A stretch of 64,000 nucleotides of DNA from an uncultured Bacteroidales bacterium (lineage in GTDB: Bacteria > Bacteroidota > Bacteroidia > Bacteroidales > Paludibacteraceae): NCBI GenBank assembly GCA_946626605.1, contig CAMOUL010000003.1, forward strand, positions 83,696 to 147,695, given 5' to 3'. The notes below the pieces were generated by a model. That model ran no database searches. It was not told the origin of the DNA and saw nothing but the letters and a program-made list of their open reading frames with translations. Position numbers and translations under genes: made by a program. Shown here piece by piece: positions 1-11,500 of this stretch. The stretch's first letter is position 1. Every line of letters starts with the position of its first letter.

Positions 1-168
1 GGAAATACCGTCATTATCATTGAGCACAACACCGATGTTATCAAAGCCTGCGATTGGATTCTCGACTTAGGTCCGGAAGGTGGAAGAGGAGGCGGAACAA
101 TCGTCGCGGAAGGAACGGTCGAAGATATCAAAAAATCGAAGAAAAGTATCACTGGAAAATTCATATGA
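1..168 (+). CDS. uvrA: Excinuclease ABC subunit A, C-terminal end (partial, 5' end outside window)
   Basis: Frame 1 reads [43 protein letters not shown]..., the UvrA C-terminal ATPase signature; stop TGA 166-168. Confidence 0.92.
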   Translation, partial: GNTVIIIEHNTDVIKACDWILDLGPEGGRGGGTIVAEGTVEDIKKSKKSITGKFI

Positions 169-2024
169 TCACCAATCCCCTTGCTATTATTGCCATCGTC
201 TTAGGAGCCATCCTTCTGGTGCCGATGATTTGCCGAAAGATTAGAATCCCCAGCATTGTGGGATTTATCATCGTCGGTATTCTGGTCGGTGAGTACGGTT
301 TCGGCTTACTTCCGGACAGCTCTTCCATCCAAACGCTGGGCAAAATCGGCATGTTGTATATCATGTTGCAAGCGGGTATTGAAGTGGATATCAACGATTT
401 CCGGCAACAGCGCACACGCGCCATGTTATTCGGAATTCTGTCGTTTATCTTCCCCTTCTGTTTAGGTCTTTTAACCAGTAAATTACTGGGCTTTGACTGG
501 ATCACCAGCTCCCTTTTAGGTGCGATGTACAGTAGCCATACACTTATGACATATCCCATCGTCAGCAGGTATGGAGTGCAGAAGAACGCAGCAGCAAATA
601 TTGCCATTGGCGGCACGATGCTCACGATCACGCTGTCGCTCTTGGTGTTGGCCTTCATTCGTCATCAACAAGGAGCACTTTCAGAACTGGATCAACCATC
701 CACTTGGATTGTGCTGGGTAAGATTGCTCTGACACTCTTGCTTATTCTGGTTATCTTCCCGAAAATAACACAACGTTTCTTCAAGCGCTGGTCCGATCCT
801 ACCAGCGGATTCCTGATTATCATGACCATGATGGTCGTATCCGCTTGGATGGCTGATTGGGCCGGGTTGGAAGGCATCCTCGGTGCCTTCATGTGCGGCG
901 TAGCAATGAATAAACTGGTGCCGAATCTCAGTCCGGTGATGCAGCGTATCAACTTCGTTGGAAACAACCTCTTCGTGCCCTTATTCCTGATTGGCGTGGG
1001 TATGATGATTGATGTATCGCTTCTTTGGAGCGGATGGCTTACGCTCATCATCGCTATCGTGATGATTGCCACTAAATTGGTCGGTAAATGGCTTGCCTCT
1101 TGGATAGCCCAAAAGAGCTTCAAACTGCAGGGTGTAGAACGCCAACTCATCTTCGGTCTGACCCATGCTACGGCAGCCGGCACATTGGCTATCGTTACTA
1201 TCGGTTTTGAGGCCGGCATCTTTGATGCAGCGATCTTAAACGCCTCTATCATTATGATTCTTGCCCTCTGCACTTCTTCTTCTTTCATCACCGAATACGC
1301 AGCCAAACAATTGGCCTTGCAAGAAGAAGCACGCTTGGAAGCAGATAAGATTGAGGACTCATGGCTCATGATGACGGTAGCGGAAAATAGACATTACGAG
1401 TTGCAGGAATTAGGCGAACTCACCGAACTGCGTCAACCTGAGTTGTCCAGCGAAACAGATTGGAGTGATGCAATTAGACTCATTCAGGCACAAAGCAAAG
1501 CAGCTATCGTGTACCATCCCGCACAACCCATCAATACCATTTCACGTATCCTTGTTGCTGTACCTCGTTACGCCGAGAAAGAGCACGACTTCATTTCCTG
1601 TTTTGGACTGGTTCGGCGACTCAGTAGCCAAATAGGTGCCAAAGTGATTTTCTTCACCAACGAGGACACTCAAAAAGCCTTGCAGGCTTTCTGTCGACGC
1701 AAAGGTAAATATCTACGTGCCGGATATCGCGAAATGGAGAGTTGGGAAGACGCACTCATGCTGGCTAAACAAATGCAGCCGGATGACATGATTGTCATGA
1801 TTAACGCAAGGCCTTCTACACCTTCATATAATCCTCTTTTCGACCAAGTGCCTACGATGCTCGATAAGTTCTTCTCCCATCATAGCTACATGCTCGTTTA
1901 TCCCGAGCAAGCAACTGGAGCAAACATCCCCGATATCCTCACCGGAGATTCTACACAAGCATCGAAGACTTGGAAAATTGTCAGCTCGCTGAAGCGTTGG
2001 ATCTTATCTTTTCAACAAAGATAA
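165..2024 (+). CDS. Cation:proton antiporter (CPA2 family) with cytoplasmic C-terminal domain
   Basis: Start ATG at 165 overlaps the uvrA stop (ATGA); multi-TM protein [49 protein letters not shown]. Confidence 0.85.
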   Translation: MITNPLAIIAIVLGAILLVPMICRKIRIPSIVGFIIVGILVGEYGFGLLPDSSSIQTLGKIGMLYIMLQAGIEVDINDFRQQRTRAMLFGILSFIFPFCLGLLTSKLLGFDWITSSLLGAMYSSHTLMTYPIVSRYGVQKNAAANIAIGGTMLTITLSLLVLAFIRHQQGALSELDQPSTWIVLGKIALTLLLILVIFPKITQRFFKRWSDPTSGFLIIMTMMVVSAWMADWAGLEGILGAFMCGVAMNKLVPNLSPVMQRINFVGNNLFVPLFLIGVGMMIDVSLLWSGWLTLIIAIVMIATKLVGKWLASWIAQKSFKLQGVERQLIFGLTHATAAGTLAIVTIGFEAGIFDAAILNASIIMILALCTSSSFITEYAAKQLALQEEARLEADKIEDSWLMMTVAENRHYELQELGELTELRQPELSSETDWSDAIRLIQAQSKAAIVYHPAQPINTISRILVAVPRYAEKEHDFISCFGLVRRLSSQIGAKVIFFTNEDTQKALQAFCRRKGKYLRAGYREMESWEDALMLAKQMQPDDMIVMINARPSTPSYNPLFDQVPTMLDKFFSHHSYMLVYPEQATGANIPDILTGDSTQASKTWKIVSSLKRWILSFQQR

Positions 2025-2562
2025 CCCATAAACCGAACAGCATTCCGTAGAATAAATATTTGAACAGATAATCGTGCAACGGATGAAACCATTCCGGATG
2101 GTATTCCGTTAATATCGCTATGAGGAATATACGAAGTATATTAAACGCATAGCAGCAAACCCATCCTACCGGAATATACCATAGTTTATGCAACCATAAT
2201 GTGCGGTCTTTGAAAGGTACTACCGTCAGAATAAGACACATCCAGATAAAACTTTGTTTTAATCCCGAGCAACCCCAGATAATACGAGTACCGGAACCGG
2301 ACTCAAAACGAATCGTGTACGCATCAATCATAGATACCGTATCTCGAAACAGATCTGTCATCCAATAAACCACTGCCGCAATGTGACGAGCCATTATATC
2401 AAATGGTGCGGTAACATTCAATCCGAACCATGTCACTACTACTCCATCCTCATCACCCAGCATCGTGAACTTCCAGAAATAGTTCGCAATAAGCAAAGTC
2501 ACCATAAATATGATGACATCTTTGTAGGGTTTAATGGCTTCTATGATTTTTTTAACGTCCAT
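1981..2562 (-). CDS. Exosortase/archaeosortase family protein
   Basis: Multi-TM with WGCSGLKQ (Cys), YAFNILRI (Arg) and HPLHDYLFKY (His) in the order expected for the exosortase triad. Confidence 0.8.
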   Translation of the reverse strand: MDVKKIIEAIKPYKDVIIFMVTLLIANYFWKFTMLGDEDGVVVTWFGLNVTAPFDIMARHIAAVVYWMTDLFRDTVSMIDAYTIRFESGSGTRIIWGCSGLKQSFIWMCLILTVVPFKDRTLWLHKLWYIPVGWVCCYAFNILRIFLIAILTEYHPEWFHPLHDYLFKYLFYGMLFGLWVIFVEKIRSNASAS

Positions 2563-2580
2563 CGGCTCTACTCCATCCGC

Positions 2581-3627
2581 CTAAATCTGCGTCTTCGCAA
2601 AAGGCACTTCGTCTATTGCACAAAAATCGTTGTCTAAATACTTGAAATAACCGGCTTGGCAAACCATTGCCGCATTGTCGGTCGTAAAAGAGAACGGCGG
2701 AATAAAAACATCCCAATGATAGCGTTTTCCGTATGTCACAAATGCCTCACGAAGCGCACTGTTGGCACTTACTCCACCTGCCACTGCCACCTGTTTGATA
2801 CCCAAATCTTGCGCCGCTTTCTTTAACTTCCGCATCAAGATATCAACAACCGTAGCCTGAAGACTCGCGCACATATCTTCTCGCAAATTGGGCACTTTCT
2901 CCGCTAAAGCATCGATCGTATCCACACCATGTGCTTTCAACATATCACGCAGCGTATATAAAAACGATGTTTTTAAGCCGGAGAAAGAATAGTCATATCC
3001 GGCGATATTCGGTTTGGCAAAAGGATACTTGGTAGCATCGCCCTGTTTAGCTAGTTTATCAATCCACGGACCACCCGGATAAGGCAAACCTAACACCTTT
3101 GCGCATTTATCAAACGCCTCTCCGGCAGCATCGTCTATCGTTTGACCGATAATCTCCATATGATTGTACGCATTCACGCGAACAATCTGACTGTTTCCTC
3201 CACTCACCAATAAACACAAGAACGGAAACGTCGGATGTTTCAATCCCGTTCCGTCCTCCACAAAATGCGCTAACACATGCCCCTGCAAGTGATTTACGTC
3301 GATAATAGGCACGTTAAGCGATAAAGCCAAACCCTTTGCAAAAGAAGTACCTACCAGCAAAGAACCCAAAAGACCGGGACCCCGTGTGAAAGCAATAGCC
3401 GATATCTCCTCTTTGGTCACTCCTGCCCGTTTCAAAGCAGTATCTACTACCGGAAGAATATTCATCTGATGCGCCCGACTAGCCAACTCCGGCACTACTC
3501 CTCCGTACTCCTCATGAACCTTTTGACTGGCGATCACATTACTCTTTAAGATACCGTCTACAATGACAGCCGATGAAGTATCATCGCAACTCGATTCAAT
3601 GGCTAATATTACCGTTTGTTTTTTCAT
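2581..3627 (-). CDS. tsaD: tRNA N6-adenosine threonylcarbamoyltransferase
   Basis: LAIESSCDDTSSAVI, HLQGHVLAHF, LVSGGNSQIV, AVAGGVSANSALR motifs. Confidence 0.96.
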   Translation of the reverse strand: MKKQTVILAIESSCDDTSSAVIVDGILKSNVIASQKVHEEYGGVVPELASRAHQMNILPVVDTALKRAGVTKEEISAIAFTRGPGLLGSLLVGTSFAKGLALSLNVPIIDVNHLQGHVLAHFVEDGTGLKHPTFPFLCLLVSGGNSQIVRVNAYNHMEIIGQTIDDAAGEAFDKCAKVLGLPYPGGPWIDKLAKQGDATKYPFAKPNIAGYDYSFSGLKTSFLYTLRDMLKAHGVDTIDALAEKVPNLREDMCASLQATVVDILMRKLKKAAQDLGIKQVAVAGGVSANSALREAFVTYGKRYHWDVFIPPFSFTTDNAAMVCQAGYFKYLDNDFCAIDEVPFAKTQI

Positions 3628-3776
3628 TATTTCGTCAAATCGGCTGCAAAATTACACTTTTTTTCTCAATTATACAAATTTATTTGCACATGTCGAAGAT
3701 TTTTTGTATCTTTGCGCGCTTTTTGAATAAATGGAATATTTTATTTGTTTAATCATTTAAAAATTAAATTTTTAGT

Positions 3777-4283
3777 ATGAAGAAGATTTTAACTCTCTGT
3801 GTAGCGCTTTTGGTAGCTGCTACAACTATTTCTGCTAAAGAGTACAAGCACAGTCTTGGTATGGTAGCCGGTTTAGGCATCGGTGCACAGTACAAAGTGA
3901 TGGTAACGGATAACTTCACGATCTTCGAGGAGTTCGGTTACCTGGGTGGTTGCTTAGCGGACCAAACAGGAGCACTGCCGTATGATGGTGCTGTAAACAA
4001 TTTGGTATTGGCTTATCAGGCAAATGCAGCCGAGGGCCAAGGCATTAAGTTGGATTGGTATGTTGGTGGTCAACTGAAAACCGGCTATTTACAAGGAGGT
4101 GCAGGTATCATCGGCGTTGGTGCTGTAGGTGGTATTGAAGCCAATATGACCAATGCGCCTATCGCATTCTCGTTTGACTTCCGTCCGGGTTACGGTTGCT
4201 TGCTGGCGGACAACGGCGGTGGCGTTGCTGCTGGCCATGCATTCGATTTTTCCTTTAACCTCGGCGTACGTTATACTTTCTAA
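3777..4283 (+). CDS. Small exported protein, probable outer-membrane beta-barrel
   Basis: Signal peptide MKKILTLCVALLVAATTISAKE; Gly-rich alternating strands; C-terminal ...GVRYTF. Confidence 0.6.
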   Translation: MKKILTLCVALLVAATTISAKEYKHSLGMVAGLGIGAQYKVMVTDNFTIFEEFGYLGGCLADQTGALPYDGAVNNLVLAYQANAAEGQGIKLDWYVGGQLKTGYLQGGAGIIGVGAVGGIEANMTNAPIAFSFDFRPGYGCLLADNGGGVAAGHAFDFSFNLGVRYTF

Positions 4284-4286
4284 TAA

Positions 4287-5537
4287 GTGTTTTTGTACTT
4301 CCTCTTTATACGGATAGCGGCGTTGTTCGGGCATGAGAAAGCTCGAGCGTTGGTGCGTGGGCAAAAGCAAACCATTTCCCTTCTCAAATCGGAGATAACT
4401 CAACTGCAATCCCCTATCTGGTTCCATGCTGCATCCGTCGGCGAGTTCGAACAGGCGAGGCCGTTGATAGAACGGCTTCGCCGCGAACAGCCGAAACGAC
4501 AGATCGTCGTTACTTTCTTCTCCCCTTCCGGCTATAATGCCCGTAAGGAATATCCCCTCGCGGATGGTGTCTATTACCTTCCTTTTGCTACCAGACGTAA
4601 TGCAAAGCGTTTCATCGCTGCTTTGCGGCCTTCCATGGCTATCTTCGTAAAGTATGAGTTCTGGCCGGCATATATCCGCGAACTAAAAAAGCAAAACATC
4701 CCTACTTACAGTATCAGTTCCATCTTCCGTCCGCATCAGTATTTCTTCCGCTGGTGGGGGAAAGGACAATTGCGCGTACTTCGCGCTTTTACGCACTTAT
4801 ACGTGCAAGACGAAGCCTCTCGCCTACTCCTTGCAAAATACAACATCAACCAAGTATCCGTGGCAGGAGACACCCGTTTTGACCGTGTCAATGAGATCCT
4901 CATTGCCAATAGTCAAAAGCCTTCCGTTGATCTGCGACCGATAGCCGACTTTGTGCAAGGATCCGAACGTGTAATCGTAGCCGGTAGTACTTGGCCGAAA
5001 GACGAGAAACTGATGGAGCAATATCTCCGTCAACATTATGACATCAAACTGATTCTCGTGCCGCATGAGCTGAATGAGGATCATCTGCATTATATCTTCA
5101 ATCTCTTCAAAGGAAGAATGATTCGCTACACTGCGTATGCCAAGAGTCACCTCTTGCCTGCTGTACAGGAGAATGCCACAGAACGTTGCGAACCTCAAGT
5201 ACTCTTGGCCGACACCATCGGCCTGCTCTCCTCTATCTATCGCTTTGCGCACACGGCATATATAGGCGGCGGATTCGGAGAAGGCATTCATAATACCATT
5301 GAAGCAGCTACATATGGTATTCCGGTGGTCTTTGGCCCTAATTACCATCATTTCCGCGAAGCACAAGGGCTAATCGATGCCGGTGCAGCGCGAAGCATTA
5401 AAAACTATAGCCAATTGGAAGCGGCATTGAATACAGCACTCAATAACCACGCTGAGATAGGTGCGAAAGCATCAGCCTATGTCACCTCCGAACTTGGTGC
5501 AACGCAAACAATTTATAACGAGATATTTCCTATTTGA
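4287..5537 (+). CDS. waaA: 3-deoxy-D-manno-octulosonic acid transferase
   Basis: GTG start; WFHAASVGEFEQARPLIE, FVKYEFWPAYIRELKK, GSTWPKDE, AYIGGGFGEGIHNTIEAATYGIPVVFGPNY. Confidence 0.95.
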   Translation: MFLYFLFIRIAALFGHEKARALVRGQKQTISLLKSEITQLQSPIWFHAASVGEFEQARPLIERLRREQPKRQIVVTFFSPSGYNARKEYPLADGVYYLPFATRRNAKRFIAALRPSMAIFVKYEFWPAYIRELKKQNIPTYSISSIFRPHQYFFRWWGKGQLRVLRAFTHLYVQDEASRLLLAKYNINQVSVAGDTRFDRVNEILIANSQKPSVDLRPIADFVQGSERVIVAGSTWPKDEKLMEQYLRQHYDIKLILVPHELNEDHLHYIFNLFKGRMIRYTAYAKSHLLPAVQENATERCEPQVLLADTIGLLSSIYRFAHTAYIGGGFGEGIHNTIEAATYGIPVVFGPNYHHFREAQGLIDAGAARSIKNYSQLEAALNTALNNHAEIGAKASAYVTSELGATQTIYNEIFPI

Positions 5538-5540
5538 TAT

Positions 5541-6848
5541 ATGGCACAGAAACCCAGTATTCCCAAAGGAACGCGTGACTTCGGTCAACTCGAAATGGCA
5601 CGCCGTAACTATATTTTTGACACCATCAAATCGGTGTTCTCCCTCTATGGCTTTCAGCAGATAGAGACACCGGCAATGGAGAACCTCTCCACCCTCATGG
5701 GCAAATATGGAGAGGAAGGCGATAAGCTCCTCTTCCGTATTCAGAACAGCGGAGAGAAAGCAGCTCTTGCTCCGGAGAAAGGTCTGCGATATGACCTCAC
5801 CGTTCCTTTTGCACGTTATGTGGTGCAACATCGCGAGGAGATATCTTTCCCTTTCAAGCGTTTTCAGATCCAACCTGTCTGGCGTGCTGATCGTCCGCAA
5901 AAAGGACGTTACCGCGAGTTCTATCAGTGTGACGTAGACGTCATTGGTAGCGATAGCCTGATCGGCGAATTGGAACTCATCCAGATTGTAGAAGAAGTAT
6001 ACCGTCGTCTGGGCATCAACGTCTGCCTCCATATCAATAATCGTAAGATTCTGGCCGGTATTGCAGAAGTCATTGGTGCACCGGATAAAATCATCGACAT
6101 CACTGTCGCCATTGATAAACTCGATAAGATTGGTATCGATGCAGTTAATGCTGAACTTAAGGAACGCGGTCTCTCAGATGATCAGGTAGCCAAACTGCAA
6201 CCGATCCTGAACCTCTCCGGCACAACCTTAGAGAAATTAACGGCTCTCAAGACTATTTTAGCTACCAGCGAAATCGGCTTAAAGGGTGTGAAAGAAATGG
6301 AGATCGTCTTTGACGAATTGTCAATTGTCAATTGTCAATTATCCATTGAATTGGACCTCTGCCTTGCTCGCGGCCTTAACTACTACACCGGAGCCATCTT
6401 TGAAGTCAAAGCCCTCGATGCCCAAATCGGTTCTATCACCGGTGGTGGTCGCTATGATAACCTCACCGGCATCTTCGGTTTGCCGAATGTATCCGGCGTC
6501 GGTATCTCTTTCGGAGCCGACCGCATCTACGATGTATTAACAGAACTGGATTTATTCCCGAAGGCGCTGCAGTCCACAACACAAGTTCTCTTCGCGGCGT
6601 TTGGCGATGCGGAATTAACTTATGCGTTGAAGTGGGCAAAAGAGCTTCGTCAAGCAGGAAAAGCTGTAGAAGTATATCCGGAGCCCGCTAAGATGAAGAA
6701 GCAAATGAGTTATGCGGATGCCAAACAGATCCCATTTGTAGCCATCGTTGGAGGAGATGAAATGGCGCAAAACAAAGTGATGCTGAAAAACATGACAACC
6801 GGTGAACAAAAACTCGCAACATTAGAAGAATTATGCACGATACTGTAA
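5541..6848 (+). CDS. hisS: Histidyl-tRNA synthetase (contains an in-frame heptamer repeat at 6315-6352)
   Basis: [55 protein letters not shown]. Confidence 0.95.
   Translation: MAQKPSIPKGTRDFGQLEMARRNYIFDTIKSVFSLYGFQQIETPAMENLSTLMGKYGEEGDKLLFRIQNSGEKAALAPEKGLRYDLTVPFARYVVQHREEISFPFKRFQIQPVWRADRPQKGRYREFYQCDVDVIGSDSLIGELELIQIVEEVYRRLGINVCLHINNRKILAGIAEVIGAPDKIIDITVAIDKLDKIGIDAVNAELKERGLSDDQVAKLQPILNLSGTTLEKLTALKTILATSEIGLKGVKEMEIVFDELSIVNCQLSIELDLCLARGLNYYTGAIFEVKALDAQIGSITGGGRYDNLTGIFGLPNVSGVGISFGADRIYDVLTELDLFPKALQSTTQVLFAAFGDAELTYALKWAKELRQAGKAVEVYPEPAKMKKQMSYADAKQIPFVAIVGGDEMAQNKVMLKNMTTGEQKLATLEELCTIL
6315..6352. repeat. AATTGTC heptamer array inside hisS
   Basis: gaattgtcaattgtcaattgtcaattatccattgaatt. 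Confidence 0.85.
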
Positions 6849-7372
6849 AAGAATTTGACCAAGTGACGGCAAAATGCCGCACAATCTTCAATGATAAAAT
6901 GGCGGATTATGGTCCTTCGTGGCGCATCTTCCGCCTGCATGGTATTACAGATCAACTCTATATCAAAGTTTGCAATATCCGCCAGCGCCAACAAACCGGA
7001 GTCAGTCTGGTCGGCGATGATATTGAAGGCAATCTCCGCGCTATCGTGAACTATGGCATTATGGCCATCATCCAAGACCGACAGGGTTTTGCGGACGGCG
7101 TGGATATATCTTCTGAAAAGGCGATGGAATGGTACGACGGGGTGCTCAACGAAGCCAAAGAACTTATGGTTCGCAAAAATCACGATTATGGTGAGGCATG
7201 GCGCGAGATGAGTAAAGAAGGTATCGTCGATATGATCATGGCGAAGATCATTCGTATCAAGACCATTCTCGAACACGGCGGTACAACCATTGCCTCCGAA
7301 GGAGTGGAAGGAAATTATTTCGATATTATCAACTACGCAATTTTTGATCTTATTCACTATGGCAACTTGTAA
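6833..7372 (+). CDS. DUF1599 domain-containing protein
   Basis: Two copies of a [13 protein letters not shown] / [13 protein letters not shown] type motif; overlaps hisS 3' end. Confidence 0.75.
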   Translation: MHDTVKEFDQVTAKCRTIFNDKMADYGPSWRIFRLHGITDQLYIKVCNIRQRQQTGVSLVGDDIEGNLRAIVNYGIMAIIQDRQGFADGVDISSEKAMEWYDGVLNEAKELMVRKNHDYGEAWREMSKEGIVDMIMAKIIRIKTILEHGGTTIASEGVEGNYFDIINYAIFDLIHYGNL

Positions 7373-8486
7373 TTGTAACAACAAAAAAGCGCTGCATATT
7401 ACCGGCTCCATCGCCCGCACATTGCTGGCCCTCACATTTCTCTTCTCTGGTTTTGTGAAAGCAGTAGACCCGCTCGGCACGGTTTATAAGATACAAGACT
7501 ACCTGCACGAAGGTTTCGGCGGTGTCTTTCAATGGGCTATTCCGGCTGCAGGCGTAGCCGCAGTATGCCTCATCACGCTCGAGTGGCTGCTTGGTATCTC
7601 CATGTTATTGAACGTACGCACTCAATGGACGAGTTGGATCACCTTGCTCTTCTATTGTATCATGACACCACTCACCCTCTATATCGCTATTGCAAACCCT
7701 GTCTCGGATTGCGGGTGCTTTGGCGATGCACTGGTCATAACGAATTGGCAGACCTTCTGGAAAAACATCATCCTCTTGCTTCTGTCTATCTGCCTCGTCA
7801 TTTGCCGCAAAGCTATTCCTGAACTATTCAGTTGGTGGATGGAGATCATCATTGCTCTGGCTGCGCTCGGATCTGTAGCAGGTATCATGGGTTACAGCTA
7901 CACCCATCTTCCGCAGATTGACTTCCGTCCCTATAAAGTCGGCAATCATATCCCGACCCTTATGGAGATACCGGATGATGCGGAAGTAGACCAATATGAG
8001 ATAACGCTCATCTATGCTAAAGACGGAAAGGAACAGACATTTACCTTGGAGAACTACCCGAAGGGTGACCCCGAATGGACGTTTGTAGACCAAAAGTCTG
8101 TACTGATCAAGAAAGGCTATGTGCCGCCTATTCACGACTTTGAAATCGAGACATTAGAAGGCGATTACATCACGCAAGATATCTTGGAATCTGAAGAACC
8201 CGTCACACTCGTTGTGATGTATGATCTGTCAAAGACAGATACCACCCAATTGGAGAAACTCATGTATATGATTCATGAGTACCCGCGTGTTTATTTCCTC
8301 ACGGCTTCCGGTGAAGAAGAGATCTTTGCTTTTGCAGAAGAGTTAGGTTGGGATGAAGAAACCACCTACTCCACTTTCTGCTTCACGGACCCCATCACGC
8401 TTAAGACCATCGTGCGTGCTAACCCGGGTGTTATCGTAGTACAAAACGGAACGATTATAGATAAGTATAATCTCAAAAACAGATAA
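7359..8486 (+). CDS. DoxX-like membrane protein, BT_3928-type
   Basis: ORF 7290-8486; likely start ATG 7359 ([49 protein letters not shown]). Confidence 0.7.
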   Translation: MATCNCNNKKALHITGSIARTLLALTFLFSGFVKAVDPLGTVYKIQDYLHEGFGGVFQWAIPAAGVAAVCLITLEWLLGISMLLNVRTQWTSWITLLFYCIMTPLTLYIAIANPVSDCGCFGDALVITNWQTFWKNIILLLLSICLVICRKAIPELFSWWMEIIIALAALGSVAGIMGYSYTHLPQIDFRPYKVGNHIPTLMEIPDDAEVDQYEITLIYAKDGKEQTFTLENYPKGDPEWTFVDQKSVLIKKGYVPPIHDFEIETLEGDYITQDILESEEPVTLVVMYDLSKTDTTQLEKLMYMIHEYPRVYFLTASGEEEIFAFAEELGWDEETTYSTFCFTDPITLKTIVRANPGVIVVQNGTIIDKYNLKNR

Positions 8487-8535
8487 AATAACAATCTATT
8501 GTTTACTTTTCATTTAACAAAATTCAATTATCAAC

Positions 8536-11500
8536 ATGAAAAAAATTTTTTTTGGATTAGCTGCCCTGATGCTGTCAATGACAGTATTGGCTGAGCGCGT
8601 TTCGCAGGATGACGCGGCTTTGGTAGCTAACAACTTCATGAACGTCGGGAACACTGTCTCCGGCGTACAGAAAGCTCCTGCTAAGAAGATGGTTCTCAAA
8701 AAAGCAGCCACAGCTTCTGAGAATCAGTATTATGTGTACGAGAACGCTAATGGCGAAGGCTGGGTAATCGTCGCTGCAGACGATGCAGTTACTCCTATTC
8801 TCGCCTACTCAAAGACAGGTACGTTCCGTATTGACAATCAACCGGTTAACGTTCGCTCTTGGCTGGGTAAGTATGACAAGTTCATCACCAAAATTGAGGC
8901 AGATGGTGCTGCTCAAGACGAAGAAGTAGCAGCAGAGTGGTCGGCTCTCAAAAAAGGTGTACGCAAAGCAAAAGGCGACGCCATTGTTGGTCCGCTGATT
9001 AAAACCACATGGGATCAGGATGATCCGTACTGGAACCTCTGCCCGGGCTCTGGTAGCACCAAGGCATACACTGGCTGTGTAGCTACTGCTATGGCACAAG
9101 TAATGAACTACTGGCAATGGCCGGTGAAAGGAACTGGTAGCCGCACGTATCAACCGATGGACCCGAATAGCAATACTGGTGCTAAATCCAAACGTTATGG
9201 TCAGCAATCCGCTAATTTCGGCAACACAACTTACGATTGGACCAATATGAAGGATAGTTACAGTGGCAGTTATACAGATGCTCAAGCTACTGCAGTAGCT
9301 ACCTTGATGTATCATTGCGGTGTAGCAACGGATATGATGTATGGTAACGATGACGATGGCGGTTCGGGTACCTATACCGTTAACTATGGAGACTGGGATT
9401 GGGCAGATGACGAAGGCGAATGTGCGCAAAATGCACTCGCAAACTTCTTTGGCTATAAGAAATCCACATTGACCGGCTACATGCGCGACGGATATATAGA
9501 TAAAGAAAGCGGATATAAATATTATGACTCATGGACGGACGCAGAATGGACAGCTATGGTTAAGGAAGAGTTGGACAAGAAACACCCAATTATGTACGGC
9601 GGTGCTAGCGATGAAGGCGGTCACAGTTTCATCTGCGATGGCTACGATGATTCCAACTATTTCCACTTTAACTGGGGTTGGTCTGGTAGTAACGATGGTT
9701 ACTACAAACTCTCCAGCCTGAAGCCGGGTAGCGGTGGTGCCGGAGGTGGTGGCTATGACTTCTCCGAAGACCAAGATGTGCTCATTGGCATCGTTCCTGA
9801 TAAGAAAGACCTCCCGATGATTACAATCACATGGTCGGTAGATGGTGATGAGACCACTTCTGAAATTATGCAAGAAGACCCGCTCGTATTGCCGGCTAAT
9901 CCTGCTAACTGTGAGAACGGTAAAGTATTCGTAGGTTGGACCGCTCAAAGCGAAGTATCCGGTGAGGCTCCGGCTGATCTCTTTACAACCGCAGGCAGCA
10001 AGACCGTAACAGAGGCCATTACCTACTACGCTGTATTTGCAACAGCAGAAGGCGGAAGTGCTCCTGTTAATACCACGCTGACGATGGATGACTATAAGGC
10101 TGCTTCAGGTACTTTTGGCAACTTTACGTTTGAAGCAGTTAAAAATAGCGGATCGACAGCGCCTACTTATAACGCTGACGGAAAAGATGTACGATTGTAT
10201 GCTAAAAATACTTTGACTATTTCGTCTGCTACAGAAATGACGGAGATTGTATTCAATATCAGTACAGCTGGTTTGAAGCGTTTAGCTCCTATCACAGCAA
10301 GCACAGGTACCATTGCTACGCAAAAATCCGGTGATACCCAAGTAACTTGGACGGGCTCCGCTACCAGCGTAACCTTTACCGTCGGAGATAAAGCAGACTA
10401 CGGAACGGATGGTTCCAGCAAAGCAGGTCAGTTAGACTTCACTTCTGTGGATATCACTGCTGGTGGCGGTGCCACTTACAGCGACTACAGTTTGAGTTGT
10501 GGCGCTGCCGTTGTTTGCGAGTTGAGCAGTATTGAACTGAATACCACAAACGTAAAGAAAACCTTCAAAGAGGGCGAGGCATTCAACTACAATGGTTTGG
10601 TTGTAACGGCTCATTTCAGCAACTGTGCAGACAAGACTGTCACTCCGACCAGCGTTTCTACACCGGACATGAGCACTCCTGGTAACAAGACCATTACAGT
10701 AAGTTACACCAAGGGTGAAATCACCAAGACGGCTACCTATGATATCACTGTTACGGAATTACCCACTTACGCTATTAAATTCTTCAGTGAAGGCACACAA
10801 GTAGGTGCGACGCAAAACGTCAAGGAAGGTCAACAAGCAGATGTTCCCACAGGCATCACGGCTGAGTGCGAGGATTATACATTCGTTGGCTGGTGGACAG
10901 CAGAACTCCCTGCTGACAACCAAGTAGCACAGACTTGGGTAACGAACTTCAAGGCTACAAAAGATCAAGACTACTATGCTATCTTCAGCAAGACCGAAGC
11001 AGGTCAAGGCGGAGAGGCAGCTTTTGACGGCACTACCGGTGGTACCTTCAAAATCTACGCTCAAGTAGGTGAAACGAAGTATTATGCTACAGGTACGGTA
11101 TCCAGTGGCAAACTGGAAAGCACTACTGTAGAGGCTGAAGCCAGTGAATACACTTTTGAGAAAGTAACTGACGGATTTGCAATCAAGATTTCAGAAAATA
11201 CTTATCTTAAATATAGTGGAAGTAGCACTAATTTAGGAACTCAATCAACTGCATACACTTGGATTATAGAAGCCGGCACCGCTGGTTCATGGCGTGTTAA
11301 TGCTACGACCGGAAGCAACCGTGCATTGGCTTTCAGTTCTATTGGTAAATTTGGAGGTTATTCCACTGGCAATATTGGTAAAACCGTTCAAGACGCAACT
11401 TACTACGACGTTGAGATCGGCGGTGGTGCTCCGGCTGCAACTACTTACTACAGTTCTGTTGTAACTTGCGGTGAGACGGCTATCGACAATAACGTAGTTG

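Noticed and set aside
692-1369. Large antisense ORF opposite the antiporter (and many similar antisense ORFs, e.g. 8809-9429, 21751-22317, 58874-59698)
   Set aside because: Shadow frames of strongly supported genes; no recognisable domains or initiation context
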